Shown: positions 32,851-41,367 of the stretch, piece by piece
How the letters are laid out: every line of letters starts with the position of its first letter
Position numbering within the stretch: position 1 is the first letter of the stretch
Assembly: GCA_964402505.1 (NCBI GenBank)
Contig: CAYOCP010000007.1
Coordinates: 1-64,000, forward strand
Length of the DNA stretch: 64,000 nt
Direction of reading: 5' to 3'
DNA from: SLRI01 sp964402505
GTDB lineage: Bacteria; Pseudomonadota; Alphaproteobacteria; Geminicoccales; Geminicoccaceae
Position numbers and translations under genes: made by a program
Notes under the pieces: model-generated
Told to the model about the DNA's origin: nothing
The model's database searches: none
What the model saw: the letters and a program-made list of their open reading frames with translations, nothing else

Positions 32851-33407
32851 GCGGCGGCGGGGTCCGGATCGTCGATGAAGAGACCGCGGCGCGCGGCCAT
32901 GCGCAGGGAGAGAGCACGCAGATCGCTCTCCGTCAAACGCAACCGTGCGAGCGGCATGACGATGGCGTTCTCAAGCGCCAGATGCTCCCGCTCGCCGCGG
33001 GCGAGCTCGACCAGATCGCGCCGCGTCGACCGATCGAGCGGCCGGCCGCTCAGCGCCGCCTCGCCGAGCGCCCGGCCGAGCCGCGCCACCAGCACCCCGG
33101 CACTCGCGTGCTCGGCGGCGAGGCGGCCCAGAATGGCGTCGATCGCGTCCTCCGGCACCGCCCGGCGGCGCAAGAGCGGGAAGAGATCCTGCTCCTCGTC
33201 GATGACGTGGATCGCCATGTCGCGCGCGATGAAGTTGCCGAGCGTCAGCGCCAGCTCGACCTCGGGGCCACCCGCCGCCGCCAGCTCGTCGGCCAGCCGG
33301 CAGAGCACGCGCTGGCGATGATGATCGGCCATGAGATAGTCGAGCGGCCGGCGCAGGAGGCTCACCGGCAGGGCATCCAGCGTCTCGCGCGGCCGACCCT
33401 CGGACAT
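32847..33407 (-). CDS. Hemerythrin HHE domain protein
   Basis: 186 residues, mainly helical. HHE-type iron-ligand candidates are in D-Y-L-M-A-D-H-H-R-Q-R, H-V-I-D-E-E-Q-D-L-F-P-L-L, A-A-E-H-A-S-A-G and E-R-E-H-L-A-L-E-N. Such proteins bind a di-iron centre and sense, store or detoxify O2 or NO; related ones (Ric/YtfE) repair iron-sulfur clusters damaged by NO. It lies in the nar operon between a 97-residue protein of unknown function and carbonic anhydrase, so protection of the cluster-rich nitrate reductase is plausible. Confidence 0.88.
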   Translation of the reverse strand: MSEGRPRETLDALPVSLLRRPLDYLMADHHRQRVLCRLADELAAAGGPEVELALTLGNFIARDMAIHVIDEEQDLFPLLRRRAVPEDAIDAILGRLAAEHASAGVLVARLGRALGEAALSGRPLDRSTRRDLVELARGEREHLALENAIVMPLARLRLTESDLRALSLRMAARRGLFIDDPDPAAA

Positions 33408-33415
33408 GAGGGCCC

Positions 33416-33709
33416 TCAGCCGGCCGGCGCCGCCTCGAGCTCGGCCAGCGCCTGCTCGAGCATCAGGACCAGCGCCGCGAGACCCGGCGTCTCGCTCCTG
33501 TTCATGGCCGCCATGAGCTGGACCCAGGCGTCGTCATCCGCCCGTGCGAGCCAGCTTCGGACGACGAAGGAGACGAGATCGCCGACCTCCGCATCGAACC
33601 CGGCAGCCGCCTCCGTCAGCCGGGCCAGGAGACCCATCTTCCCGGCCTCGACCAAGGCCGCCTCGGCGACCCCGGGCTCGGCCAGATGCTCGACCAGCTC
33701 GCCCAGCAT
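33416..33709 (-). CDS. Uncharacterised 97-residue protein in the nar operon
   Basis: Start at the ATG at 33709; a longer frame overlapping the isomerase gene looks non-coding. The product is entirely soluble and helix-rich, with acidic Leu/Ala segments (M-L-G-E-L-V-E-H-L-A-E, W-V-Q-L-M-A-A-M, V-L-M-L-E-Q-A-L-A-E-L-E). No cysteines, no histidine cluster, no signal peptide. I do not recognise a family. Its position, 14 bases after a nar-linked PpiC-like gene and 8 before the hemerythrin gene, suggests a role in nitrate reductase assembly or in controlling it, but this is inference. Confidence 0.7.
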   Translation of the reverse strand: MLGELVEHLAEPGVAEAALVEAGKMGLLARLTEAAAGFDAEVGDLVSFVVRSWLARADDDAWVQLMAAMNRSETPGLAALVLMLEQALAELEAAPAG

Positions 33710-33723
33710 CCCCGCGGGCCCCG

Positions 33724-34560
33724 CTACTGCACCAGAGGCGAGCTGGCGCCGCCGAGCTCGATGCCCGAGATCTCGGCCCGGCCCACCAGGATCGAGACGT
33801 ACTGGCGCACCGCGGTCTGCCACACCCGGGCGGCCAGCCACTCCCTGATCCGCTCCTCGACCATCTCGAACGGCAGCACCCGCCCGTCGATGCGCCGCTC
33901 GAGTCGCAGCACGTGCACGCCGTAAGGCGTCTCCACCGGCTCGTCGTGCACCCGGCCGGGCTCGGCCAGCCGAAGCGCCTCGGCGAAGGCGGGCGTCACC
34001 GAATCCGCCGTGACCTGGCCGAGATTGCCGTCGGCCGAGGCGGAGGGGCAGGCCGAGAGCTCGCGCGCCAGCTCCCCGAACCGCTCCGGCGCCTCCCGCA
34101 GGACCCCGAGCGCCGCCAGGGCCCGCTCGCGCGCCCGCCCGAAAGCCTCGGAATCGCTGCGGTCGGCGGAGAAGAGGATGTGCGCCGCCTCAAACACGTC
34201 CTCGCTTTTGAACCGCGCCTCGTTCTGCAGGTAGAAGCGCCGCGCGGTCTCGCTGTCGGCCTCCGGCACCTGCACCTCCTGGCGGAGCAGGGTCGAGATC
34301 AGGGCCTCCTCCGGCGTCTCGCGCCGGCCCTCGCCGTCGGTCTCCGGCACACCCACGATGCCGAGCCGTTCCGCCTCCTCCAGCAGGAGATGCCGGATCA
34401 CCAGGGCCCGCGCCGCCGCCTCGCCCGCCTCGCGCGCGGAGCCCGCCGGATGATGCTGCGCCTCGCGGGCGATGGCCGACTGCTCGATCACCGTGCCGTT
34501 GACCGAGATCGCCGGCTGCGGGCGCAGCCTCGGACGACTCTCGAGGTCGAAGATGCGCAT
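33724..34560 (-). CDS. PpiC/parvulin-type peptidyl-prolyl isomerase linked to nar
   Basis: 278 residues from the ATG at 34560 (GGAG eight bases upstream). A SurA/NifM-like layout is seen: helical N-terminal part, then a parvulin domain (about 130-235) with A-A-H-I-L-F-S-A-D, E-R-F-G-E-L-A-R-E-L-S, G-N-L-G-Q-V and Y-G-V-H-V-L-R-L. There is no signal peptide, so it is probably cytoplasmic. Similar genes follow narI in some denitrifying bacteria, where they may help fold or mature the NarGH complex, as NifM does for NifH. Confidence 0.85.
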   Translation of the reverse strand: MRIFDLESRPRLRPQPAISVNGTVIEQSAIAREAQHHPAGSAREAGEAAARALVIRHLLLEEAERLGIVGVPETDGEGRRETPEEALISTLLRQEVQVPEADSETARRFYLQNEARFKSEDVFEAAHILFSADRSDSEAFGRARERALAALGVLREAPERFGELARELSACPSASADGNLGQVTADSVTPAFAEALRLAEPGRVHDEPVETPYGVHVLRLERRIDGRVLPFEMVEERIREWLAARVWQTAVRQYVSILVGRAEISGIELGGASSPLVQ

Positions 34561-34565
34561 GCCGC

Positions 34566-35324
34566 TCACTCCGCCGGCTCCATCGGCTCGGCGCGGGCCT
34601 CGATCCTGGGCCGCCCGACCGGCCCCGGAACCTGCCAGTCGGCACCGGCGCGCCGCACCACCTGGTACCCCGGCCGCCAGACATAGCGGATCGGCGCCGA
34701 CCAGATGTGGACGAGCCGGCTGAACGGGAAGAGCAGGAAGATGGTGAGGCCGAGGATGATGTGGACCTGGTAGGGCCAGTTCACGCCCGAGACGAGGATC
34801 GCCGCGTCGCCGCGGAAGGTGAGAATGCGCTGCGCCCACTCGGCGAGCACCATCATCGTGGAACCGTCACTGTGGATGATCGAGAAGGGCAGGGTCAAAA
34901 GGCCCAGAAGGAGCTGCACCCAGAGGATGACCAGGATGGCGATGTCCATGGTCGTGCTGGTCGTGCGGATGCGCGCGTCGGTGAGCCTGCGGTGGAGCAG
35001 CATCGAGAGGCCGATGAAGCATACCAGCCCGGCAATGCCGCCCGAGACCACGGCGAGGATCTGCTTGTCATGCGCGCTGATCAGCCAGGCATAGGCCCAG
35101 TGTGGCGTCAAGAGCCCCACGAAATGGCCGAAGAAGAGGAAGAGGATGCCGAAATGAAAGAGGTTGGAGCCCCAGAAGAGCTGCCTCTTGCGCAGCATCT
35201 GGCTCGAGCCCGACCGCCAGGAATAGGGCTCCCGGTCGTAGCGGATGATCGAGCCGACGAACAGCACGGCGAGAGCGATATAGGGATAGATGCCGAAGAA
35301 GAACGTGTTGTACCAGGTCGCCAT
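34566..35324 (-). CDS. narI: Respiratory nitrate reductase gamma subunit (cytochrome b)
   Basis: 252 residues with five membrane helices. Heme b ligand candidates are in N-L-F-H-F-G-I-L-F-L-F-F-G-H and Y-Q-V-H-I-I-L-G-L-T plus the late R-L-V-H-I-W-S-A-P. The N-terminal Y-N-T-F-F-F-G-I-Y-P-Y and D-R-E-P-Y-S-W-R are NarI signatures. It takes electrons from quinol and passes them to NarH. It lies 11 bases after narJ and just before the isomerase gene. Confidence 0.96.
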   Translation of the reverse strand: MATWYNTFFFGIYPYIALAVLFVGSIIRYDREPYSWRSGSSQMLRKRQLFWGSNLFHFGILFLFFGHFVGLLTPHWAYAWLISAHDKQILAVVSGGIAGLVCFIGLSMLLHRRLTDARIRTTSTTMDIAILVILWVQLLLGLLTLPFSIIHSDGSTMMVLAEWAQRILTFRGDAAILVSGVNWPYQVHIILGLTIFLLFPFSRLVHIWSAPIRYVWRPGYQVVRRAGADWQVPGPVGRPRIEARAEPMEPAE

Positions 35325-35335
35325 GGGGTCTCTCC

Positions 35336-36049
35336 TCAGGCGCTGCGGTCGTGGACGCTGCGGATCGCAGCGCGAATGCGGGTGACGAGCCGACTCTTGC
35401 CGCAGGCATCGTCCGCGCCGCCGAAGCCCTCCGGGCCGAAGGTGACGGCGGCCTCCTCCCAGGCGGCATCGAGCGCCTCGAGATCGTCCGGATCGTCGTC
35501 CGTGGCGGTGGCGAGCGGCGCCGAGGCCGCCTTGCCGCCGGCGATCGCGAGCAGCGCCACGAAAACCGCCACATAGATCGAGCCGCGACGCCGAAGCCGC
35601 TCCTCGAGCGCCTCCAGGACCGGCAGGGGCTGCTGCAACAGTCCATGTGCCTCGTCACGCGGCAGGACGCTCAGGAACTCGAGGAAGAGCGGCAGGAAGT
35701 CCGGCAGCTCGTTCGCCCTGATCCAATAGCCGTGCCGCTCGTAATGGGCGGCGAGATCGACCATTGCCTGCCCGCGATCGCGGCTCTCGCCGTGGACGTG
35801 CTCGAAGAGATGCAGCGAAAGCGAGCGCGACCGGTCGAAGAGCAGGCCGTAGCGCTCCTGCAGCTCGTAGAGATCGAGCGACGCGAGCTCGGCGATCAGC
35901 CGGTCGAGCCCCGAGAGGGCATGTCCCGGCACCAGCCGCTCCTGGTGGAGAACGGCCCGGATCTCGCCAGATGCCGCCTGCAGCTCCGCCGTCGGATAGG
36001 TGAGAAGCGCCGAGAGCGCCTTGTAGGAACGTGCGCCGGCTTTGGCCAT
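35336..36049 (-). CDS. narJ: Nitrate reductase molybdenum cofactor assembly chaperone
   Basis: 237 residues from the ATG at 36049, overlapping the narH stop by one base (TGATG). Conserved NarJ features are S-Y-K-A-L-S-A-L-L-T-Y-P at the start, D-R-S-R-S-L-S-L-H-L-F-E-H-V-H-G and E-L-P-D-F-L-P-L-F-L-E-F-L. It binds the NarG N-terminus and delays assembly until the Mo-bisMGD cofactor and iron-sulfur centre are in place. It is not part of the final complex. Confidence 0.94.
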   Translation of the reverse strand: MAKAGARSYKALSALLTYPTAELQAASGEIRAVLHQERLVPGHALSGLDRLIAELASLDLYELQERYGLLFDRSRSLSLHLFEHVHGESRDRGQAMVDLAAHYERHGYWIRANELPDFLPLFLEFLSVLPRDEAHGLLQQPLPVLEALEERLRRRGSIYVAVFVALLAIAGGKAASAPLATATDDDPDDLEALDAAWEEAAVTFGPEGFGGADDACGKSRLVTRIRAAIRSVHDRSA

Positions 36050-37578
36050 CAGGAAACCTCCATCGGTGTCTTCGGCTTCTTGCGCGTCGGTGCGCCGAAG
36101 AAGAGCGTCGCGTCGCTCGTCCCGCCCGAGCAGGAATTGCCGAAGGAGAAGCCGCAACTGCCGCGCAGCTCGTAAGGATCGATCCCCCGCTCGCGATGCA
36201 CGGTCGGAATTACGAAGCGGTCCTCGTAATTGGCGATCGCCATCAGCTCGTACATGTCCTCGATGTCCTGGCCCTTGAGGCCGACACGCTCGGCGATCGC
36301 CTCGTCGATCACCCCGTCCACCGTCTTCGCGCGCATGTACGCGCGCATCGCCAGCATCCGCTCGAGACAGCGCACGATCGGCCCCTCCTTGCCGGCGGTG
36401 AGCAGATTGGCGAGATACTTCAGGGGAATGCGCAGCGAGCGCACGTCCGGCATGTCGCCATCGACCCCCATCTGCCCGGCCTCGGCGGCCGCCTGGATCG
36501 GCGAGAGCGGCGGCACGTACCAGACCATCGGCAGGGTCCGGTACTCGGGGTGGAGCGGGAAGGCGACCTTCCAGTCCATCGCCAGCTTCCAGATCGGCGA
36601 CCGGCGCGCCCCCTCGAGCCAGGCCTCGGGCACGCCGTCGGCACGCGCCTGGGCGATCACCTCGGGATCGTTCGGGTCCTTGAAGAGCCGGAGCTGCGCC
36701 TCGTAGAGATCCTGCTCGTTCGCCGTGGCGGCCGCCGCCTCGATCCCGTCGGCGTCATAGAGCACAACGCCGAGATAGCGAATCCGACCGACGCAGGTCT
36801 CCGAGCAGACCGTCGGCTGGCCGGCCTCGATGCGCGGATAGCAGAAGATGCACTTCTCGGATTTGCCCGACGCCCAGTTGTAGTAGATCTTCTTGTAGGG
36901 ACAGCCCGAGACGCACATCCGCCAGCCGCGGCAGCGCTCCTGGTCGATCAGGACGATTCCATCCTCCTCGCGCTTGTAGATCGCGTCCGACGGACAGACG
37001 GCGACACAGCTCGGGTTGAGGCAGTGCTCGCACAGCCTCGGCAGGTACATCATGAACGTGTTCTCGAAGGCGCCGTAGATCTCCTTCTGCACGTTCTCGA
37101 AGTTGATGTCCTTCGACCGCATGGCGAACTCGCCGCCCAGGATCTCCTCCCAGTTCGGCCCCCACACGATCTTCTCCATGCGCTCGCCGGTGATCAGCGA
37201 ACGCGGCCGGGCGGTGGGCGCCGCCTCGACCTCGGGCGCACTCTGCAGGTATTCGTAGTCGAAGGTGAAAGGCTCGTAGTAGTCGTCGATCTCGGGCAGA
37301 TCCGGATTGGCGAAGATTTTCGCGAGAATCCGCCACTTGCCGCCGAGCTTCGGCGTGATGCCGCCGTTAGCCTTGCGAACCCAGCCTCCGTTCCACTTCT
37401 TCTGATTCTCCCACTCCCTGGGATAGCCGATACCGGGCTTGGTCTCGACATTGTTGAACCAGGCATATTCCATGCCCTCGCGATTGGTCCACACCTGCTT
37501 GCAGGTCACCGAGCAGGTGTGGCAGCCGATGCACTTGTCGAGATTGAGCACCATCGCAATCTGGGCGCGGATCTTCAT
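36049..37578 (-). CDS. narH: Respiratory nitrate reductase beta subunit (iron-sulfur)
   Basis: 509 residues. Four cysteine groups for three [4Fe-4S] and one [3Fe-4S] clusters are visible: C-I-G-C-H-T-C-S-V-T-C-K, C-E-H-C-L-N-P-S-C-V-A-V-C-P, C-R-G-W-R-M-C-V-S-G-C-P (the Trp in place of Cys marks the 3Fe cluster) and C-I-F-C...C-S-E-T-C. It relays electrons from NarI to NarG on the cytoplasmic face. It overlaps narG by 4 bases and narJ by one, showing strict coupling. Confidence 0.97.
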   Translation of the reverse strand: MKIRAQIAMVLNLDKCIGCHTCSVTCKQVWTNREGMEYAWFNNVETKPGIGYPREWENQKKWNGGWVRKANGGITPKLGGKWRILAKIFANPDLPEIDDYYEPFTFDYEYLQSAPEVEAAPTARPRSLITGERMEKIVWGPNWEEILGGEFAMRSKDINFENVQKEIYGAFENTFMMYLPRLCEHCLNPSCVAVCPSDAIYKREEDGIVLIDQERCRGWRMCVSGCPYKKIYYNWASGKSEKCIFCYPRIEAGQPTVCSETCVGRIRYLGVVLYDADGIEAAAATANEQDLYEAQLRLFKDPNDPEVIAQARADGVPEAWLEGARRSPIWKLAMDWKVAFPLHPEYRTLPMVWYVPPLSPIQAAAEAGQMGVDGDMPDVRSLRIPLKYLANLLTAGKEGPIVRCLERMLAMRAYMRAKTVDGVIDEAIAERVGLKGQDIEDMYELMAIANYEDRFVIPTVHRERGIDPYELRGSCGFSFGNSCSGGTSDATLFFGAPTRKKPKTPMEVS

Positions 37579-40500
37579 TCTGCTGCCTCCACACTGGCGG
37601 GCATGCCTTCGGTTTTCGACGTTTCCTCGTAAGCCGGGCGGTTCAGCGGCCGGTCGCGCCAGTCGATCTCGCTCATCTTGCGGATGATGACGAACGTGTC
37701 GCGATTGGAGCCCACCGTGCCGTAGTAGTTGAAGCCGTAGGCGAGCTGGGCGTAGCCGCCGATCATGTGGGTCGGCTTGAGCATCGTCCGGGTCACCGAG
37801 TTGTGGATGCCGCCGCGCCGCGAGGTGATCTCCGAGCCCGGCGTGTTCACCATCTTCTCCTGGGCATGGTACATCAGCATCATGCCCTGGTTGACCCGCT
37901 GCGAAACCACCGCCCGGGCGGTGAGCGCTCCGTTGACGTTGAAGACCTCGACCCAGTCGTTGTCGACGATCCCGGCCTCCTTGGCGTCGACCTCGCTGAT
38001 CCAGATGATCGGCCCGCCCCGGCTCAGCGTCAGCATCAGGAGGTTGTCGGTGTAGGTGGAGTGGATGCCCCACTTCTGATGCGGGGTGACGAAGTTCAGG
38101 ACGATCTCGGTGTTGCCGTTCGACCTCGTGCGGTGCAGGCTCGCCACCGCCTTGGGATCGATCGGCGGCTTCCACGTGGCGAAGGTCTCGCCGAAGGCGC
38201 GCATCCAGTCGTGATCCTGATAGATCTGTTGGCGTCCGCTGAGCGTGCGCCAGGGGATCAGCTCGTGGACATTGGTGTAGCCGGCATTGTAGCAGACCTT
38301 CTCGCTCTCCACGCCCGACCAGGTCGGCGAGGAGATGATCTTGCGCGGCTGGGCTACGATGTCGCGAAAGCGAATCTTCTCGTCCTCCTTGACCAACGCC
38401 AGATGCGCGTGCTCGCGGCCGGTGATCTTCGAGAGCGACTCCCAGGCCCTGACCGCGACCTCGCCGTTGGTCTCGGGGGCGAGCGTCAGCACCACCTCCG
38501 TGGCGTCGATGTCGGTATCGATCCTGGCCATGCCCTTGGTCGGACCTTCCTCTGTCACCGCACCGTTGAGCGCCCGCAGGAGATCGACCTCGTGATCGGT
38601 CTTCCAGGCGATGCCCTTGCCGCCATTGCCGATCTTCTCCATCAGCGGCCCGAGCGCGGTGTAGCGCTTGTGGATGTTCGGATAATCGCGCTCCACCACC
38701 GTCACGGCCGGCATGGTCTTGCCGGGAATGGGCTCGATCTCGCCCTTCTTCCAGTCCTTGACGCCATAGGGCTGCGCCAGCTCGCCCGGGCTGTCGTGCT
38801 GGATCGGGGTCAGCACCACATCCTGCTCGACGCCCAGGACCTCCGGTGCCACGGCCGAGAACTGCTTGGCGATCGCCTTGTAGATCTCCCAGTCGCTTCG
38901 GCATTCCCAGGCCGGATCGGTCGCCGCCGACAAGGGATGGATGAAGGGGTGCATGTCGGTGGTGTTGAGGTCGTTCTTCTCGTACCAGGTCGCGACCGGC
39001 AGAACGATGTCCGAGTAGCAGCAGGTCGTCGACATGCGAAAGTCGAGGGTGACGAGGAGATCGAGCTTACCTTCGGGCGCCTCGTCGTGCCACTTGACGT
39101 CCTTCGGCTTGACCCCGCCTTCCGCACCCAAGTCCTTGCCCATGACACCGTTCGAGGTGCCGAGCAGGTGCTTGAGGAAGTACTCGTGGCCCTTGCCCGA
39201 GGAGCCCAGGATGTTCGAGCGCCAGACGAAGAGATTGCGCGGCCAGTTCGCCGGATCGTCCGGATCGTGGCAGGAGAGCTCGAGCGTGCCGTCCTTCAGG
39301 GCCTTGGCCACGTAGTCCTTCGGCTCGAGTCCGGCCTCCCTGGCACGCGCGGCGATGGTGAGCGGGTTCTGCTTGAGCTGGGGTGCCGAGGGCAGCCAGC
39401 CCATCCGCTCGGCGCGCACGTTGAAGTCGATCATCGAGGCCTGCCAGTCGCCCGCGGGCGCGAGGGGCGAGAGGATCTCGTCGGCGGTGGTCGTCTCGTA
39501 GCGCCACTGGTCGCTGTGGGCGTAGAAGTACGATGTCCCGTTCTGCTGCCGGGGCGGCCGGCCCCAGTCGAGCGCGAAGGTGAGCGGCAGCCAGCCGGTC
39601 TGCGGCCGCAGCTTCTCCTGACCCACGTAATGCGACCAGCCGCCACCCGACTTGCCGACGCAGCCGCACATCACCAGCATGTTGATGATGCCGCGATAGG
39701 TCATGTCCATGTGGTACCAGTGGTTGATACCGGCGCCCAGGATGACCATCGACCGGCCCTTGGTCTTCTCCGCGTTGGTCGCGAACTCGCGCGCCGTCGT
39801 GATGATCTTGTTGCGGCTGACGCCCGTGACCTTCTCCGCCCAGGCCGGGGTGAAGGGCACGTCGTCGTCGTAGCTCGTCGCCACGTGGTTGCCGCCGAGC
39901 CCGCGGTCGAGTCCGTAATTGGCGCAGAAGAGGTCGAAGACGGTGGCGACGAGCGCCTCGCCATCGGCGAGCTGGACGCGCTTCGCCGGCACGTTGCGCA
40001 CCAGCACCTCGCCGTGATCCGTCGAGACGAAATGCTCGCTCGCCCGGCCGCCGAAATAGGGGAAGGCGACCGGCACGACCTCCTCGGGATCGGTGATCTG
40101 CGTCAGCCGCAACCGGATCGCTTGGCCGTCACCGGCCTTCTCCTCGAGGTTCCACTTGCCCTGATCGCCCCAGCGATGGCCGATCGAGCCGTGCGGCACG
40201 ACGATCTCGCCGCTGGTCTCGTCGATCGCCACCGTCTTCCATTCGGGATTATGGGCCTCGCCCAAGGCATCCGCGAAATCGGCTGCTCGTAGCTGGCGCT
40301 CCGGCACCAGCCTGCCGTCCTGCTCGACGAGCCGCACCAGCATCGGCATGTCCGTGTACCGACGCGTGTAGTCCTCGAAATAGGGCACCTGCCGGTCGAG
40401 GTGGTATTCGCGCAGGATGACGTGACCGATGGCCATGGCCAGCGCCGAATCGGTGCCCTGCTTGGGTGCCAGCCAGAGATCGGCGAACTTGGTCGCCTCG

Positions 40501-41354
40501 GCGTAGTCGGGTGAGACGACGACCGACTTGGTGCCCTTGTAGCGCACCTCGGTGTAGAAATGCGCGTCCGGAGTCCGGGTCTGCGGCACGTTCGAGCCCC
40601 AGAGCATCAGAAAGCCGGCATTGTACCAGTCGGCGCTCTCCGGCACGTCCGTCTGCTCGCCCCAGGTCTGAGGGCTCGACGGCGGCAGGTCGCAATACCA
40701 GTCGTAGAACGAAAGGCAGACACCGCCCAGGAGCGACAGGTAGCGCGCACCCGAGGCGTAGGAGATCATCGACATGGCCGGGATCGGCGAGAAGCCGGCG
40801 ACCCGGTCGGGGCCGTGCTTCTTGATCGTGTGGGCATTGGCGGCGGCGATGATCTCGGTCGCCTCGTCCCAGTGGATGCGGACCATGCCGCCATGGCCGC
40901 GCACCTTGACGTAGTCGGCGCGCTTGGCCGGATCCTCGACGATCGAGGCCCAGGCGGCAACCGGCGACAGGGTCTCGCGTGCCGCCCGCCATTTCTTCAG
41001 AAGGCGCGAGCGGATCAGCGGGTATTTGAGTCGGGCGCCCGAGTAGAGGTACCAGGAGTAGCTGGCACCCCTCGAGCAGCCGCGGGGCTCGTGGTTGGGC
41101 AGGTCCGGCCGGGTCCGCGGATAGTCGGTCTGCTGCGTCTCCCAGGTGACGATGCCGCTCTTGACGTAGATCTTCCAAGAGCAGCCGCCGGTGCAGTTCA
41201 CGCCGTGCGTCGAGCGCACGATCTTGTCGTGCTGCCAGCGCTTGCGATACGCCTCCTCCCAGCTCCGGTTCTCCGACGTGGTCATGCCGTGGCCACCGGC
41301 GAAGGTGTCGACCTTCTTGTCCAGGAAGGTCAGGCGATCGAGGAATTGACTCAT
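37575..41354 (-). CDS. narG: Respiratory nitrate reductase alpha subunit (Mo-bisMGD)
   Basis: 1259 residues, the normal NarG size. The N-terminal iron-sulfur motif H-G-V-N-C-T-G-G-C-S with a later R-G-C-S-R-G-A has the His ligand typical of NarG. The Mo-coordinating Asp is in W-G-E-Q-T-D-V-P-E. Multiple molybdopterin guanine dinucleotide loops follow (for example L-M-L-W-G-S-N-V-P). It reduces nitrate to nitrite in the cytoplasm using electrons from NarH. It lies 13 bases after the nitrate transporter gene. The absence of a Tat signal fits a membrane-anchored cytoplasmic enzyme. Confidence 0.98.
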   Translation of the reverse strand: MSQFLDRLTFLDKKVDTFAGGHGMTTSENRSWEEAYRKRWQHDKIVRSTHGVNCTGGCSWKIYVKSGIVTWETQQTDYPRTRPDLPNHEPRGCSRGASYSWYLYSGARLKYPLIRSRLLKKWRAARETLSPVAAWASIVEDPAKRADYVKVRGHGGMVRIHWDEATEIIAAANAHTIKKHGPDRVAGFSPIPAMSMISYASGARYLSLLGGVCLSFYDWYCDLPPSSPQTWGEQTDVPESADWYNAGFLMLWGSNVPQTRTPDAHFYTEVRYKGTKSVVVSPDYAEATKFADLWLAPKQGTDSALAMAIGHVILREYHLDRQVPYFEDYTRRYTDMPMLVRLVEQDGRLVPERQLRAADFADALGEAHNPEWKTVAIDETSGEIVVPHGSIGHRWGDQGKWNLEEKAGDGQAIRLRLTQITDPEEVVPVAFPYFGGRASEHFVSTDHGEVLVRNVPAKRVQLADGEALVATVFDLFCANYGLDRGLGGNHVATSYDDDVPFTPAWAEKVTGVSRNKIITTAREFATNAEKTKGRSMVILGAGINHWYHMDMTYRGIINMLVMCGCVGKSGGGWSHYVGQEKLRPQTGWLPLTFALDWGRPPRQQNGTSYFYAHSDQWRYETTTADEILSPLAPAGDWQASMIDFNVRAERMGWLPSAPQLKQNPLTIAARAREAGLEPKDYVAKALKDGTLELSCHDPDDPANWPRNLFVWRSNILGSSGKGHEYFLKHLLGTSNGVMGKDLGAEGGVKPKDVKWHDEAPEGKLDLLVTLDFRMSTTCCYSDIVLPVATWYEKNDLNTTDMHPFIHPLSAATDPAWECRSDWEIYKAIAKQFSAVAPEVLGVEQDVVLTPIQHDSPGELAQPYGVKDWKKGEIEPIPGKTMPAVTVVERDYPNIHKRYTALGPLMEKIGNGGKGIAWKTDHEVDLLRALNGAVTEEGPTKGMARIDTDIDATEVVLTLAPETNGEVAVRAWESLSKITGREHAHLALVKEDEKIRFRDIVAQPRKIISSPTWSGVESEKVCYNAGYTNVHELIPWRTLSGRQQIYQDHDWMRAFGETFATWKPPIDPKAVASLHRTRSNGNTEIVLNFVTPHQKWGIHSTYTDNLLMLTLSRGGPIIWISEVDAKEAGIVDNDWVEVFNVNGALTARAVVSQRVNQGMMLMYHAQEKMVNTPGSEITSRRGGIHNSVTRTMLKPTHMIGGYAQLAYGFNYYGTVGSNRDTFVIIRKMSEIDWRDRPLNRPAYEETSKTEGMPASVEAAE

Positions 41355-41367
41355 CGGTTTCTCCGGC

